Positions 9,297-18,407 are shown, counted from the stretch's first letter. The stretch: DNA of 64,000 bases from a bacterium SCSIO 12643 (GCA_024398135.1 CP073750.1:1612001-1676000); one strand, 5' to 3'. Made by a program: numbers and translations. The notes: a model not told the origin generated them from the letters alone.

Positions 9297-10130
9297 TTAT
9301 GGAGCCAATTGCTTTAATACATTTTTCAATATGGATTTATTGTAATAATCCATATCCCGATTCATCACATAAACCATACACTCTCCGGAATCTGCATTTA
9401 CCAACGTTTTGATAGATTGGCCAAAAAGGTATGGGGTATTAAAGTAAATCAATACTTTTTTTCCGGATAAAACCGCCTCATCTATTTCTTCTTGTGTAAC
9501 CACTTTCATATTGGAATTCCCAATCTTATCCATATCCTTTTTCTCTAAGGCCACATCCGATTTCAAAATATAAATAGGATATGTACCCACTTCAGATTTT
9601 TTTGATTTCAAATAGCTGTAACTAGTTGTTGGAATATTTAATTTTTCTCCATTGTAAGTTTTTGTGAATTTCACATTCTGACTTTTAATCAGTCGAGTTA
9701 GGATGGCTTCCAGGTTTTCACTTTCAAAGGCTTCTGCTGGAATAAAATCTTCAACGACAACAGGTTTGGCCGTAATCTTATTTTTCTTTTGCGTGATATG
9801 TTTATGTTGATTGTAACATACCAAAATATCAGCTGTTCCGCTACCTGCTTCAGTTTCAATATTGATTTCAAATACCCCCATCACATAATCTTCTTCATCT
9901 CCGGTATATGCCTGATATTCTTCAAATGTGATGAATGTATAATCAGAAAATGTCCAATACTCTGATACGATATCTTTGATCAGGATATTATAAGGCGATG
10001 CCTCGTTGGCCTGTAAAACGAATTTTACCCCGTTTTTTTTGGCGTCATCCACAACAGATTTAGCCTGTAGTGAATTTGTAAACAGCCCTAAAAAGGCCAT
10101 AACTAAAAAAGTAAGAAATGTATTTTTCAT
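9297..10130 (-). CDS. Exported protein of unknown function
   Basis: A 277-residue protein with a clear signal peptide (about residues 1-23, ending LQAKS). The mature part alternates short hydrophobic strands and charged stretches, with FVLQANEASPYN near the start, and lacks cysteines apart from VCYNQH and GECMVYVM. No lipobox and no T9SS tail are visible, so a periplasmic location is most likely. It is monocistronic with its own terminator. I do not recognise a family. Confidence 0.75.
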   Translation of the reverse strand: MKNTFLTFLVMAFLGLFTNSLQAKSVVDDAKKNGVKFVLQANEASPYNILIKDIVSEYWTFSDYTFITFEEYQAYTGDEEDYVMGVFEINIETEAGSGTADILVCYNQHKHITQKKNKITAKPVVVEDFIPAEAFESENLEAILTRLIKSQNVKFTKTYNGEKLNIPTTSYSYLKSKKSEVGTYPIYILKSDVALEKKDMDKIGNSNMKVVTQEEIDEAVLSGKKVLIYFNTPYLFGQSIKTLVNADSGECMVYVMNRDMDYYNKSILKNVLKQLAP

Positions 10131-10208
10131 AGATCAGTTTTTAATGTGACGGAAATTTACATCAAAGGGTTTTATCTATAAAAAAATTAGCCCGGACTTA
10201 GGTAAACC

Positions 10209-10841
10209 CTATTCCCATTTAGGCAACTGGTGTGGTCTGGCATAAGGTAAGTCCATCATTCGATTCAAAGCATAATATCTATTGAGTCCGGATACACCAA
10301 CATTTTGGGTCATCTCTAAATCCACATAACCATTGGCTGCCACAGCTTCATTTGGAATCATCAAATGCGCTACCTCACCAACAATCAAAGTGGTTTGATT
10401 ACTTTTTATGTCAATTTCTTCTTTAAAAGACAACCCTATTTTTATCCGAGACTCTAAAACAAACGGTGCTTTAAAACCTTCTAGATATTCCTCGTTCAGA
10501 TTACACATTTCAAATTCAGAAACATCGGCTTCAAACTTTGCTGAGGTATAATGAGATTGCTTGATAATACCCTGATGTACATGATTTATCGTAAACATTC
10601 CGGTCTCCTTAATATTCTCATAGGTATCTCTAATAACTTCATGTTTGGGACGTAAAATAAACCCCATTAAAGCAGGGCTTGAACCCAAATGTACCACCGA
10701 ACTAAAAACCGCCAGATTTGGAACTCCATCCTGAGATACAGTTCCAATCATATTGACTGATTTTATCCCAGAAATCGAGTTCATGATATTTAAGCGTCTC
10801 ACGTGATCCAGGTATTCAATATCTGATTTTGTAAAATGCAT
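10209..10841 (-). CDS. Flavin reductase family protein (FMN split-barrel)
   Basis: A 210-residue protein of the flavin reductase-like FMN-binding split barrel. Recognisable segments are INSISGIKSVNMIGTVS with PNLAVFSSV, the FMN-region MGFILRP, and MFTINHVHQGIIKQSHYTSA. Such proteins bind FMN and reduce flavins or carry out small redox reactions with NAD(P)H. The next gene upstream (SRPBCC, ending at 10844) is only 2 bases away, so the two are probably translated from one mRNA. Confidence 0.88.
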   Translation of the reverse strand: MHFTKSDIEYLDHVRRLNIMNSISGIKSVNMIGTVSQDGVPNLAVFSSVVHLGSSPALMGFILRPKHEVIRDTYENIKETGMFTINHVHQGIIKQSHYTSAKFEADVSEFEMCNLNEEYLEGFKAPFVLESRIKIGLSFKEEIDIKSNQTTLIVGEVAHLMIPNEAVAANGYVDLEMTQNVGVSGLNRYYALNRMMDLPYARPHQLPKWE

Positions 10842-10843
10842 AC

Positions 10844-11323
10844 TTAGTTCGATTTATACACTCCAAACCTTTTTTCAATGGCTTGTGTGCGGTAATTAAA
10901 TATTTCATTCAATTTGGGACGAATCATCATTCGATTTGCCATAGCCCCAATAATACCGAAGGGTGGCTGATATGAAACAATATCTTTCATTAACACTCCA
11001 TTTTCAATCGGTTCAATATGATGCTGATGATGCCACATTTTATATGGCCCTACACGTTGTTCATCTACAAAAAACTTATGATCTTCCACATGAGTTATTT
11101 CAGTGACCCATTGTGTTTCAATTCCCAAAACCGGCCTAACCAAATAACTAATAATCATTCCGGCATACATCTTTTCCGGTAACGATTTACTTGTAATATC
11201 GAAACCCATATAATCGGGAGTGATTTCTTTTAGATTTTTTGGCGAAGAAATAAAGTCCCATACTTCTTCCATGGAAGCGTTGACTTTCTGTGTATTCGTA
11301 AACTGATCAAATGCCATCTTCAT
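10844..11323 (-). CDS. SRPBCC (START-like) ligand-binding protein
   Basis: About 159 residues. The N-terminal FTNTQKVNASMEEVWDFIS and the C-terminal MIRPKLNEIFNYRTQAIEKRF are typical of the SRPBCC/polyketide-cyclase-like helix-grip fold, which encloses a hydrophobic ligand pocket. The open frame extends 11 codons upstream to 11356, but a TATTTTTG promoter box (minus strand, 11341-11348) lies inside that extension, so translation should begin at the ATG at 11323 (or 11317). It forms a two-gene unit with the flavin reductase. Ligand unknown. Confidence 0.85.
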   Translation of the reverse strand: MKMAFDQFTNTQKVNASMEEVWDFISSPKNLKEITPDYMGFDITSKSLPEKMYAGMIISYLVRPVLGIETQWVTEITHVEDHKFFVDEQRVGPYKMWHHQHHIEPIENGVLMKDIVSYQPPFGIIGAMANRMMIRPKLNEIFNYRTQAIEKRFGVYKSN

Positions 11324-11340
11324 TTTGTCTAACTTATTTG

Positions 11341-11348
11341 CAAAAATA
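11341..11348 (-). promoter_or_regulatory. TAnnTTTG (-7) promoter box of the SRPBCC-flavin reductase pair
   Basis: Minus-strand TATTTTTG fits the Bacteroidota -7 consensus. It lies 18 bases upstream of the ATG at 11323 and decides against the longer frame that begins at 11356. Confidence 0.5.
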
Positions 11349-11397
11349 TTAAACAAAATGGATTTTAGGGTAACTTATTCCTAAAGAGGTATCTTGC

Positions 11398-11907
11398 TTA
11401 ACGCGTTAATCTCGATATGATTTTCGCATGATTCGGATATTCCAAAGTCAATTGATCTGTGACAGCCAACTCAAAATCTCTAAAATCAAAACCTGGAGCA
11501 ACCGTACAACCAGCTAATGAGAACGCTCCATCAGATGCCACTTCAGATGCAAACCAATCACCAGCGCTTACTACATATTGTGGCACTTCTCCATTGGAAA
11601 AATCGCGGCCTATCTTAATTTTTTTATAGACACCTTCTTTGGAAATAATATGTAAATCAATAGGTGCCCCATCATAAAAGTGCCAAATCTCATCTTGTTG
11701 GATTCTATGAAACGCAGAAAAATTACCTGCAGTCAAAAGGAAATAAATACAAGTTGAAAAATTTCTCTCACCTTCTATTCTTAACCCCGACTCTTGCGGG
11801 TTTAACTTTCCCTGACTTCGATAAGTTTCTTTAAAATAACCTCCTTCAGGATGTGGTTCTAAATCCAGGGTCTTTATAATCTGTTTGATTTTTTCTGACT
11901 GCTCCAT
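11398..11907 (-). CDS. Cupin protein of the DUF985 family
   Basis: About 169 residues from the ATG at 11907 (MEQSEKIK); the longer frame to 11976 adds a basic hydrophobic stretch not seen in the family. The signatures LEPHPEGGYFKETYRS, STCIYFLLTAGNFSAFHRI, DEIWHFYDGAPIDLHII and VAPGFDFRDFELA are those of DUF985 cupins (yeast YML079w-like), a jelly-roll fold with an enclosed ligand site. An epimerase- or isomerase-like role has been suggested for the family, but the substrate is unknown. It stands 41 bases upstream of the SRPBCC gene on the same strand. Confidence 0.88.
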   Translation of the reverse strand: MEQSEKIKQIIKTLDLEPHPEGGYFKETYRSQGKLNPQESGLRIEGERNFSTCIYFLLTAGNFSAFHRIQQDEIWHFYDGAPIDLHIISKEGVYKKIKIGRDFSNGEVPQYVVSAGDWFASEVASDGAFSLAGCTVAPGFDFRDFELAVTDQLTLEYPNHAKIISRLTR

Positions 11908-12020
11908 AGAACCGCAAAATAAGAAAATCCTCACCCTATAGCTCCTAATAAGTTCAAGAAACATAAAATTCACCAATCGCTGAATAACATTTTTTTAGAA
12001 CAGCCCAATTCTATTTTCTC

Positions 12021-12028
12021 TACATTTG
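12021..12028 (+). promoter_or_regulatory. TAnnTTTG (-7) promoter box of the bacilliredoxin gene
   Basis: TACATTTG matches the Bacteroidota -7 element exactly. It lies 57 bases before the ATG at 12086, in the divergent region between the cupin and bacilliredoxin genes. Confidence 0.6.
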
Positions 12029-12085
12029 CATAGATTGAATTTAAACACGAACGACTCTCAACGGGAGTCCTAAAAATAAGAGATT

Positions 12086-12496
12086 ATGTATCCTCCTGAA
12101 TTAACAAAACCAATGGCTGAGGAATTAACCGAAGCAGGGTTCACACAATTATCGACTGCGGATGCAGTAAACGAAGAGCTTAAAAAAGACGGAACTGCTT
12201 TTGTGGTGATCAATTCTGTATGTGGTTGTGCAGCGGGTAGCGCAAGACCGGCTGCCAGAATTGCAATTACGAACGATAAAACTCCGGATAGATTATTGAC
12301 CGTATTTGCAGGTGTGGATGCTGAAGCTACTGCTCAGGCGCGTAAGTTTATGTTACCTTACCCTCCATCATCTCCATCTATGGCGGTATTTAAAGATGGT
12401 AGATTGGTTCACTTTTTAGAGCGCCATCACATTGAAGGAAATAGTGCGGAAACAATTGCTGAAAATTTAGCAGCTGCATTTGATGCTTTTTGTTAA
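12086..12496 (+). CDS. BrxA/BrxB family bacilliredoxin
   Basis: A 136-residue thioredoxin-fold protein of the BrxA/BrxB (YphP/YqiW) family. The N-terminal MYPPELTKPM and the active-site CGC motif in NSVCGCAAGSARPA are diagnostic. The cis-Pro region (PPSSPSMAVFKDG) and HFLERHHIEG are also family-typical. In Firmicutes these proteins remove bacillithiol from mixed disulfides; Bacteroidota homologues are common and some of these bacteria make bacillithiol, so a de-bacillithiolation or protein disulfide role is likely but inferred. Monocistronic, with its own promoter box and terminator. Confidence 0.93.
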   Translation: MYPPELTKPMAEELTEAGFTQLSTADAVNEELKKDGTAFVVINSVCGCAAGSARPAARIAITNDKTPDRLLTVFAGVDAEATAQARKFMLPYPPSSPSMAVFKDGRLVHFLERHHIEGNSAETIAENLAAAFDAFC

Positions 12497-12516
12497 AATT
12501 AAAAACGAAAGATTTC

Positions 12517-12549
12517 AAAAGCGTCTGAGGATTCTCAGACGCTTTTTTT
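12517..12549. terminator. Strong bidirectional terminator after the bacilliredoxin gene
   Basis: GCGTCTGAG and CTCAGACGC form a perfect 9-bp stem (12521-12529 / 12534-12542) with loop GATT, flanked by AAAA on the left and seven T on the right. It serves the bacilliredoxin gene and may also end the minus-strand operon that stops at 12556. Confidence 0.92.
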
Positions 12550-12555
12550 ATGATA

Positions 12556-13131
12556 CTATTTTTCAATTTGAAGTAGAGTCCTCTCTGTAGATTTCCCTAC
12601 TAATTCTACCAGATACAATCCATTTTCTAAACCAGATATATCAACAATGGAAGTTGGTTGCGATATAAACAAAACTTGCTTTCCAGACGTATCAAATACC
12701 CTAAGTGCTTTTTGTCCATCTGGAACATGAATAATATGACGGGCTGGATTTGGGTATATAAATGTTTTAGGTTGAATAAGCTCAGCAACCGCAACTGGTG
12801 TTTTTTTTATCACTTTAACCACCATACTTTCTCCAGTATTGGATTCTAGCCTTAATAAATACAGACCTGTTTTTAAAAAAGAAATATCGTAATTAAATTC
12901 ATGTTTTCCCGGCCAAATAATAGAGTCGTTTATTGGGGAAAATAAATTTCTACCAACTATATCATATAAATCCAAATTATATCTCCCAAATGACACTTTG
13001 ATATGGACATTTAATTGGTCTGCTGTAGGATTCGGATAGACGTACATAGTATCAATGTTCTGTGTTCTCACATTGCTTAAGGAAAGTAATAACCCAATAA
13101 TTAATACTATAGTTTTTAATCTATTCATCAT
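12556..13131 (-). CDS. Secreted protein with T9SS sorting-type domains (duplicate 1)
   Basis: About 191 residues from the ATG at 13131 (a frame to 13161 would overlap the upstream gene). A signal peptide of ~23 residues is followed by what look like two copies of a Por_secretion_tail-like beta-sandwich: the first starts YVYPNPTADQLNVHI, the second FIYPNPARHIIHVP and ends with GLYLVELVGKSTERTLLQIEK. A protein made almost only of sorting domains is unusual. It is a clear paralogue of the gene at 13554-14156 and ends the operon that starts at 17038. Function unknown. Confidence 0.8.
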   Translation of the reverse strand: MMNRLKTIVLIIGLLLSLSNVRTQNIDTMYVYPNPTADQLNVHIKVSFGRYNLDLYDIVGRNLFSPINDSIIWPGKHEFNYDISFLKTGLYLLRLESNTGESMVVKVIKKTPVAVAELIQPKTFIYPNPARHIIHVPDGQKALRVFDTSGKQVLFISQPTSIVDISGLENGLYLVELVGKSTERTLLQIEK

Positions 13132-13138
13132 CTTATTT

Positions 13139-13543
13139 TTAATGAGATTTAAACCATCCACTCACCCCAATAGTCTGATATACCCCATTTTCATCAAAGT
13201 CGAAATGAATATACATACAGTATTCCGAGTTTTCAGTAAAACATGTTCCAATGGTGTAATACATAAATTTATTCAACCTTACCTGATGGGATTCTCCAAA
13301 AAAATGTTTTATTTCTTCTTTGTTTTTACCCTCTAAACATTTATTCTCTGGTAACATATCTGAACAGAATTTTTCTGTCTCTTCTTGGATCAATATCACC
13401 AAGCCATTCGTATCAAACTGCCAATAATTTTCAACAAAAGCTTCCAATTTCTTATCACAATCTCCTACAGAATTCTGAGCTGCTAAATCAATATGGGATA
13501 AAGCTGCCATATGTACAACCATATAAAAAATAAAACTGCGCAT
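13139..13543 (-). CDS. Exported BamE/SmpA-like small protein (duplicate 1)
   Basis: A 134-residue protein with a signal peptide (about 1-22, ending LAAQ). The core CLEGKNKEEIKHFFGES...KFMYYTIG...YIHFDFDENGVYQ resembles the BamE/SmpA/OmlA lipoprotein fold, in which L-x-G-x-s-x-x-x-V-x-x-x-L/F-G-x-P is followed by a Tyr-Tyr strand. It is a paralogue of the gene at 14162-14575: both share CLxGKNKxE(I/V)Kxx FG, FDFDENG(V/I)Y and a GW(F/S)KS tail. The BamE-like assignment is by motif only. Confidence 0.72.
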   Translation of the reverse strand: MRSFIFYMVVHMAALSHIDLAAQNSVGDCDKKLEAFVENYWQFDTNGLVILIQEETEKFCSDMLPENKCLEGKNKEEIKHFFGESHQVRLNKFMYYTIGTCFTENSEYCMYIHFDFDENGVYQTIGVSGWFKSH

Positions 13544-13553
13544 AATAAAATAG

Positions 13554-14156
13554 CTAATGGGTAATCTTCTCTATTATTTGATATTGATATGCTTCATTTT
13601 CAGTTTTTATCTTTAAAAGATACATTCCATTTGATAAATTCGAACAATCAATAGTCAATCCAACTCCTTTAAAACACTCTAATATGCGACCATTCAAATC
13701 ATACACTTCTATTTCTTCGACACTCTGATTTCGAGAAAATATTATTCCTGATGTAGGATTAGGATATAAAACTTCCTCATCATTTAAGTCTAAAGTTTTT
13801 ACTGATAAAGGAAATTGAGATTTGGTCATTGTTATACCTTCTGTAATAACCCCATTAATGTATAACCATATGAGATATTTTGCGGGAGGTAATGTATCAA
13901 GATTTACCTTAACATCATGAACACCCGCTGATAATAATGAATCTTCAAATAGAACCACTTGCGAAGAACCATTTATTTTAAATGCCTTGAGCGAAACCGT
14001 ATCCGTAGAATATAGTTCAAAACTTATATTAATCGTATCATAAAATGGATTAGGATAACCTCCCATAATATTTGTATTCTGACCAATAACACCTATACAC
14101 GATATAGCAAATAGTAGTGTGAGTCTTATTTCTTTAATATAAATTTTCATATTCAC
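13554..14156 (-). CDS. Secreted protein with T9SS sorting-type domains (duplicate 2)
   Basis: A 200-residue protein with a signal peptide (about residues 8-26, ending GQNT). Like its paralogue at 12556-13131 it seems to consist of two sorting-domain-like sandwiches: the first around MGGYPNPFYDTINISFEL, the second around VLYPNPTSGIIFS, ending GMYLLKIKTENEAYQY. It lies 5 bases after the 137-residue lipoprotein gene and 10 bases before the 134-residue gene, within one transcript. Confidence 0.8.
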   Translation of the reverse strand: MNMKIYIKEIRLTLLFAISCIGVIGQNTNIMGGYPNPFYDTINISFELYSTDTVSLKAFKINGSSQVVLFEDSLLSAGVHDVKVNLDTLPPAKYLIWLYINGVITEGITMTKSQFPLSVKTLDLNDEEVLYPNPTSGIIFSRNQSVEEIEVYDLNGRILECFKGVGLTIDCSNLSNGMYLLKIKTENEAYQYQIIEKITH

Positions 14157-14161
14157 GATTC

Positions 14162-14575
14162 TTAATTTGACTTACTCCATCCACGAATTCCATTTGTCTT
14201 ATAGATTCCATTTTCATCAAAGTCAAAATAGAAATAAACACAATTTATTGAATCAACAGAATGGCATGTCGGATTGATATAATACCAAAATTTATTATCA
14301 CTAACTTTATTAGGAGTTCCGAAAAGCTTTTTTACTTCTTTCTTATTTTTCCCTGATAAACAATCTTTTTCAAACATATTTCCCATAAAAAAACTCATAT
14401 TAAAACTATCTGCTTTAACAACCTTATATTCCTCATTATATTCCCAATGTTCTTCAACCAATATTCTTAAAACATCATCACATTTATTTTTAGTAATACT
14501 ATTTTTTTGAATGGCGCAAGAAACAAACAATATCCAAACTAATAGTCCTACATTTTTTATCCTATTAAATACCAT
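14162..14575 (-). CDS. BamE/SmpA-like lipoprotein (duplicate 2)
   Basis: 137 residues. The start MVFNRIKNVGLLVWILFVSC ends in a lipobox (FVSC), so this copy is a lipoprotein, whereas its paralogue at 13139 has an ordinary signal peptide. The core CLSGKNKKEVKKLFGTPNKV followed by NKFWYYI and YFYFDFDENGIYKTNGI fits the BamE/SmpA pattern. The start codon follows the stop codon of the upstream metalloprotease gene with no gap (TAG-ATG), implying translational coupling. Confidence 0.75.
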   Translation of the reverse strand: MVFNRIKNVGLLVWILFVSCAIQKNSITKNKCDDVLRILVEEHWEYNEEYKVVKADSFNMSFFMGNMFEKDCLSGKNKKEVKKLFGTPNKVSDNKFWYYINPTCHSVDSINCVYFYFDFDENGIYKTNGIRGWSKSN

Positions 14576-17038
14576 CTACTGTTTAATTAACTTAAAGGAA
14601 TGTCTTTCTCCATATATTGTTAAAACACCCATAAAAATACCACTATGTTTAATTTGATTCAATAATATTTCATTTTTCCCGGTGGTTAATCTGATATTGT
14701 TTTGATTTTCTATGAGCTTTCCGGTAGCATCAAATATTTGCAAATTCGCTTCAGTCTCATTCGGAACTAAAACTTCCAATATTGGCTGTGTAATAAAAGG
14801 ATTGGGAATCACTCGTAAATTTACTGAAGAAACACCTACGCTAAAACGTTGATCCGACATTGGAACACTACAAAATGACTTGGGCAAAGGAAACATAGGA
14901 TAATCATTATCACTGCAATAACTATAATCTACCTGCTGACTCTGAGCTATGATATCCGATCCCGCAGATATATTAATCGGTTCAAAAAATATTTTACGCC
15001 TCCACCATACAATAGGGTTTTGAAAATCCTGTAATGATCCATACCACATTATATCGTCCTGTTGATTGACATGATTTAATAAATGTGCATGACCGAGTTC
15101 ATGTAAAGCTACTGCATAAAAATCATATTTTCCGGCTGGTTGATCTATTGTTCCAGTACTATCATAAAACCAACTATTGATGTTTTTAAATGTTATATCA
15201 ATATCATCAATAAAACTCAACTCTTCACCTCCTGGCCCTGAGCAGATCTCCCACCAGGCAGATGTCTCTGCCAAAACTGTGGATTGTTGGATTTGTCCCA
15301 TTCGCATCATAGAAACTCTATCTTCAACATCGGGCCAAACCCCAGTTTGTGCATCTATTTGCCATCGTACCTCTGTGGCACAAGTCCAGTCATGAAGCGC
15401 TTTCTCAATACATCTTTTAGCATTCACACTTATATTGGGATTTAGTATAAAAGAATATCCCAGATTTTGATGTATCCCATCTTCATCATATACACTATCT
15501 ACACCTGCCAAATGCACTTTACCCTTTTTATAATTATAAATAAAGTAATTCCTCCAAGAATATTCAATTTGAATCTCATCGAGCGTTTCAAAAATGTCTA
15601 ACCCTAAATCCTGTTGCACTATAATTTTCCCACTCCCAGGAATTTGCAATTGACTGACAGAAGTTGCGGTAATTGGTACGGTAGAAGGTACTCGCACTTC
15701 AATTACCGAATCATTCCAGGTTACAATATCATAATCATCTACTGTAATCAATGTTTGTCCTCCTGTATTTGCATTCCTAAAGGCGACCACACCCTTAGTA
15801 CTTCCAAAAAAATGCCCGTTAATGGTAATTACATCTCCGACTCCTCCTGCCACAGTTTTAGGATTAAAATCATCAATATTCATTAAACATAAATCAGAAT
15901 CTTCAGTATCCGTTGCATTTATATAAGAAATTTGTTTAAACGGACCGATTGCAGGTGTATTAGGATTTGATGTATAAAATGTGAAATTTTTCATCGATGA
16001 AACATCTGTAAATTCTATATCTGGAAGTTTATTACAATTCTGAACTTCCATTTTTACGTGAACTAATCTTTTAGGGTTAAAATCAATTAAAGCTCGATTT
16101 TGAGGGTTATTTGTTATTGACATTCCAATTGCCAACACACTAAATCCGGCATCATAAATACTTGGATCATTATAATCTGTTATTGAAGCTAACACTTCTC
16201 CTCTTTGTACTGTTATCTTATTTCTTGACACAATAGAATCTCCAAAAGCTAAAAAGTTATAATATAACTTAATATGTGCATTATCGAGATAGACTGGATT
16301 ATTTGCCGAAGCGGAAATAAATATGTCAAATTCAAACGTGGCCGTTCCATTTTTATGTGTTGTTCGCGCATTTTCGAATGTATACACAATAGTTCCATTA
16401 TCGGCAATTACATTGGCTGCTTTTTGATTGGAAATTTGCAAAAAATCATTGTAACGCTGTTCCTGAAGAACTCCATTTGGGAAAACACCTAAACAATCAG
16501 CTACATAATTAGGGTCTATAATCTCATATAGAGATTCAATACACTCAAAATTTATGTCTCCAATAGAAGTCGATATATAATGTTTAGAATAATCGTAATC
16601 AAAATACAGTCCATCTTCTAATTGAAATTGAAAAGCAGATGACACCGATGAATTGGGATCGGTTTCATAGACAACAGGTTTACATAAAAACATTCCCTTC
16701 TGTCCTTTAACAAACTCTGCATTATGTGATATTGACAAAGTTCTTGTTCCTACTGTTCCTCCACGAGTTACAACTTCTACATATTCGCCCTTATTTAACG
16801 TGACAATTTCTCCACTTTTCCAAACTTGAAAAACCTGAACTATATTCGAAGTATAAATATAGTTATGCGCTTCATTATAATAAGACTTGGAATAGACGAC
16901 TTCACCTTCGAATATATAGGAAGCATTTTGAATTCCGTTTAGAATCTGTTGATACACAAATGCACTATCGGTGATGACGGAACTCGCATGCGCAAACATA
17001 CCGTATAGTAAACCAACAAAGAGGATTATTTTTTTCAT
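14576..17038 (-). CDS. Secreted metzincin-type metalloprotease with IPT/TIG domain and T9SS tail
   Basis: An 820-residue exported protein (signal peptide ~1-18, ending FAHA). An IPT/TIG immunoglobulin-like domain occupies roughly residues 390-465 (INGHFFGSTKGVVAF). The protease domain (about 500-690) has the zinc site HELGHAHLLNH near residue 645, a HExxHxxxxxH metzincin motif in which the usual glycine is replaced by Leu, followed by the Met-turn DIMWYG. The last ~80 residues from VIPNPFITQ are a T9SS sorting domain. It is the first gene of a five-gene operon whose downstream pair is duplicated. Its substrate is unknown; extracellular proteolysis is well supported by the motif. Confidence 0.85.
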   Translation of the reverse strand: MKKIILFVGLLYGMFAHASSVITDSAFVYQQILNGIQNASYIFEGEVVYSKSYYNEAHNYIYTSNIVQVFQVWKSGEIVTLNKGEYVEVVTRGGTVGTRTLSISHNAEFVKGQKGMFLCKPVVYETDPNSSVSSAFQFQLEDGLYFDYDYSKHYISTSIGDINFECIESLYEIIDPNYVADCLGVFPNGVLQEQRYNDFLQISNQKAANVIADNGTIVYTFENARTTHKNGTATFEFDIFISASANNPVYLDNAHIKLYYNFLAFGDSIVSRNKITVQRGEVLASITDYNDPSIYDAGFSVLAIGMSITNNPQNRALIDFNPKRLVHVKMEVQNCNKLPDIEFTDVSSMKNFTFYTSNPNTPAIGPFKQISYINATDTEDSDLCLMNIDDFNPKTVAGGVGDVITINGHFFGSTKGVVAFRNANTGGQTLITVDDYDIVTWNDSVIEVRVPSTVPITATSVSQLQIPGSGKIIVQQDLGLDIFETLDEIQIEYSWRNYFIYNYKKGKVHLAGVDSVYDEDGIHQNLGYSFILNPNISVNAKRCIEKALHDWTCATEVRWQIDAQTGVWPDVEDRVSMMRMGQIQQSTVLAETSAWWEICSGPGGEELSFIDDIDITFKNINSWFYDSTGTIDQPAGKYDFYAVALHELGHAHLLNHVNQQDDIMWYGSLQDFQNPIVWWRRKIFFEPINISAGSDIIAQSQQVDYSYCSDNDYPMFPLPKSFCSVPMSDQRFSVGVSSVNLRVIPNPFITQPILEVLVPNETEANLQIFDATGKLIENQNNIRLTTGKNEILLNQIKHSGIFMGVLTIYGERHSFKLIKQ

Positions 17039-17278
17039 GGACTAAATATTTTAAAAGCAAGAATTAAACAAATTAAGTCGAAATATTTCAATTATGAAAT
17101 ATTTATTTCTTTTTAGGTTTTGAAACTTGATTTAGGTTAAACAAATTAATCACGTGAATATCATTTGTAAACACATATCAAAAAAGGTTAATTATACCTA
17201 TTTCAGTAAAACAGGTATTTTGCTCACTCATAATCTCATAAAATAATATGATGTATTCCTACGTTAGCACTTAAAGAA

Positions 17279-17857
17279 CTAATCGTTCAATAACTCTTCA
17301 GTCACTTTTTCTTCAACGGTATCCCTTACATCATCCAGCACCTCATCTATCTTGGAAGGATTGTACCAATCGGATTTTGTGATTAACGGAATGACAGCCT
17401 CAGTTATAGACATAATATTGGAATACGCGATAGACTCATTCAAGGTTTTACGTTTTACCAATGTTAAATTGGAATTCACAAAGTCAAACAGATAAAATAC
17501 AACACTCAAAATCACCACAGTTTTTAGCATAGAAAACACTCCTCCCATGATTTTATTAAGTGGAGCCAGCGCTACCATTTTAACTGCCTGATTCACAATT
17601 TTAGCCACCAGATGTACTCCAAAAATAATTCCCATAAAAGTGATGGTAAAAGCAGTAATTGAAATGTACTGCTCATCTATTTCCGTTTTCGTTTTCAACA
17701 ATTCTGCAACGATATCAGAGAAATAGATCGCACCTACTACACCCAAAATAAGCGCAACGAATGACGCCAGTACAATTACAAAACCTTTAGAAAAGCCTTT
17801 ATAAAAGGAATAGGCCAGGGCTATTAAAACAAATGCATCTATATAGTTAAAATCCAC
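17279..17857 (-). CDS. CvpA family membrane protein
   Basis: About 192 residues with four hydrophobic helices and the CvpA pattern: FVLIALAYSFYKGFSKGFV at the start and the NKIMGGVFSMLKTVVILSVV helix later. CvpA homologues are inner-membrane proteins linked to colicin V production and envelope stress. Two starts are possible: a GTG at 17887 overlapping the ferritin gene by 20 bases, or the GTG at 17857 (DFNYIDAFV) which follows the ferritin stop by 10 bases; the latter matches the family's N-terminus better. Cotranscription with ferritin is likely. Confidence 0.85.
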   Translation of the reverse strand: MDFNYIDAFVLIALAYSFYKGFSKGFVIVLASFVALILGVVGAIYFSDIVAELLKTKTEIDEQYISITAFTITFMGIIFGVHLVAKIVNQAVKMVALAPLNKIMGGVFSMLKTVVILSVVFYLFDFVNSNLTLVKRKTLNESIAYSNIMSITEAVIPLITKSDWYNPSKIDEVLDDVRDTVEEKVTEELLND

Positions 17858-17867
17858 TTCGAATGTT

Positions 17868-18407
17868 TTATCCCGCTGGATCCGCACTTGCTGAAGTCAC
17901 CACTAATTGGGCGATATCTCTATCAAACATGTAGATTCCACTTCCTGATTCGGTACCAATAATTTTTAACTTATCTAAAATTGTACGTGCCAATGCTTCT
18001 TCTTCCAGCTGTTCTGCTACATACCATTGTAAGAAATTATGTGTAGTGTAGTCTTTTTCTTGCAAAGTCAAATAAACCAATCCATTAATTTCATTGGTCA
18101 CTTTCATTTCATGACTTAAAAGCTCTTCAAAAACTGCTCTTAGGTTCTCAAAATTATGCGGTGGTTTTTCAATCATTGGAATCTCAATAGTCGCTCCTCT
18201 TTCGTTCATAAACTTCACCAATTTCAACATATGCTGACGTTCTTCATCGGCATGTTTGTACATAAAATTCGCAACTCCCTCAAAACCTTGTTGTTCAGCC
18301 CACACAGCCATTGACAAATAAACATTTGACGAAAAACCTTCTAATCTCACCTGCTCATTTAAGGCCGCTTCTACTTTCTTTGAAAACATAATTCTAATTT
18401 TTCCCAA
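17868..18407 (-). CDS. ftnA: Non-haem ferritin
   Basis: A 179-residue ferritin that oxidises Fe(II) and stores the iron in a 24-subunit shell. Ferroxidase-centre residues are visible: the Glu in AEQQGFEG, the ExxH of HADEERQHM, and a Glu-rich helix EQLEEEALA. The helix FLQWYVAEQLEEE is also typical. Length is that of bacterial FtnA. Probably transcribed together with the downstream cvpA gene. No iron-responsive operator could be identified. Confidence 0.93.
   Translation of the reverse strand: MGKIRIMFSKKVEAALNEQVRLEGFSSNVYLSMAVWAEQQGFEGVANFMYKHADEERQHMLKLVKFMNERGATIEIPMIEKPPHNFENLRAVFEELLSHEMKVTNEINGLVYLTLQEKDYTTHNFLQWYVAEQLEEEALARTILDKLKIIGTESGSGIYMFDRDIAQLVVTSASADPAG

Noticed and set aside
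17039-17278. Possible small RNA or gene between the metzincin operon and cvpA
   Set aside because: The 240 bases are AT-rich with no open frame, hairpin terminator or recognisable motif.
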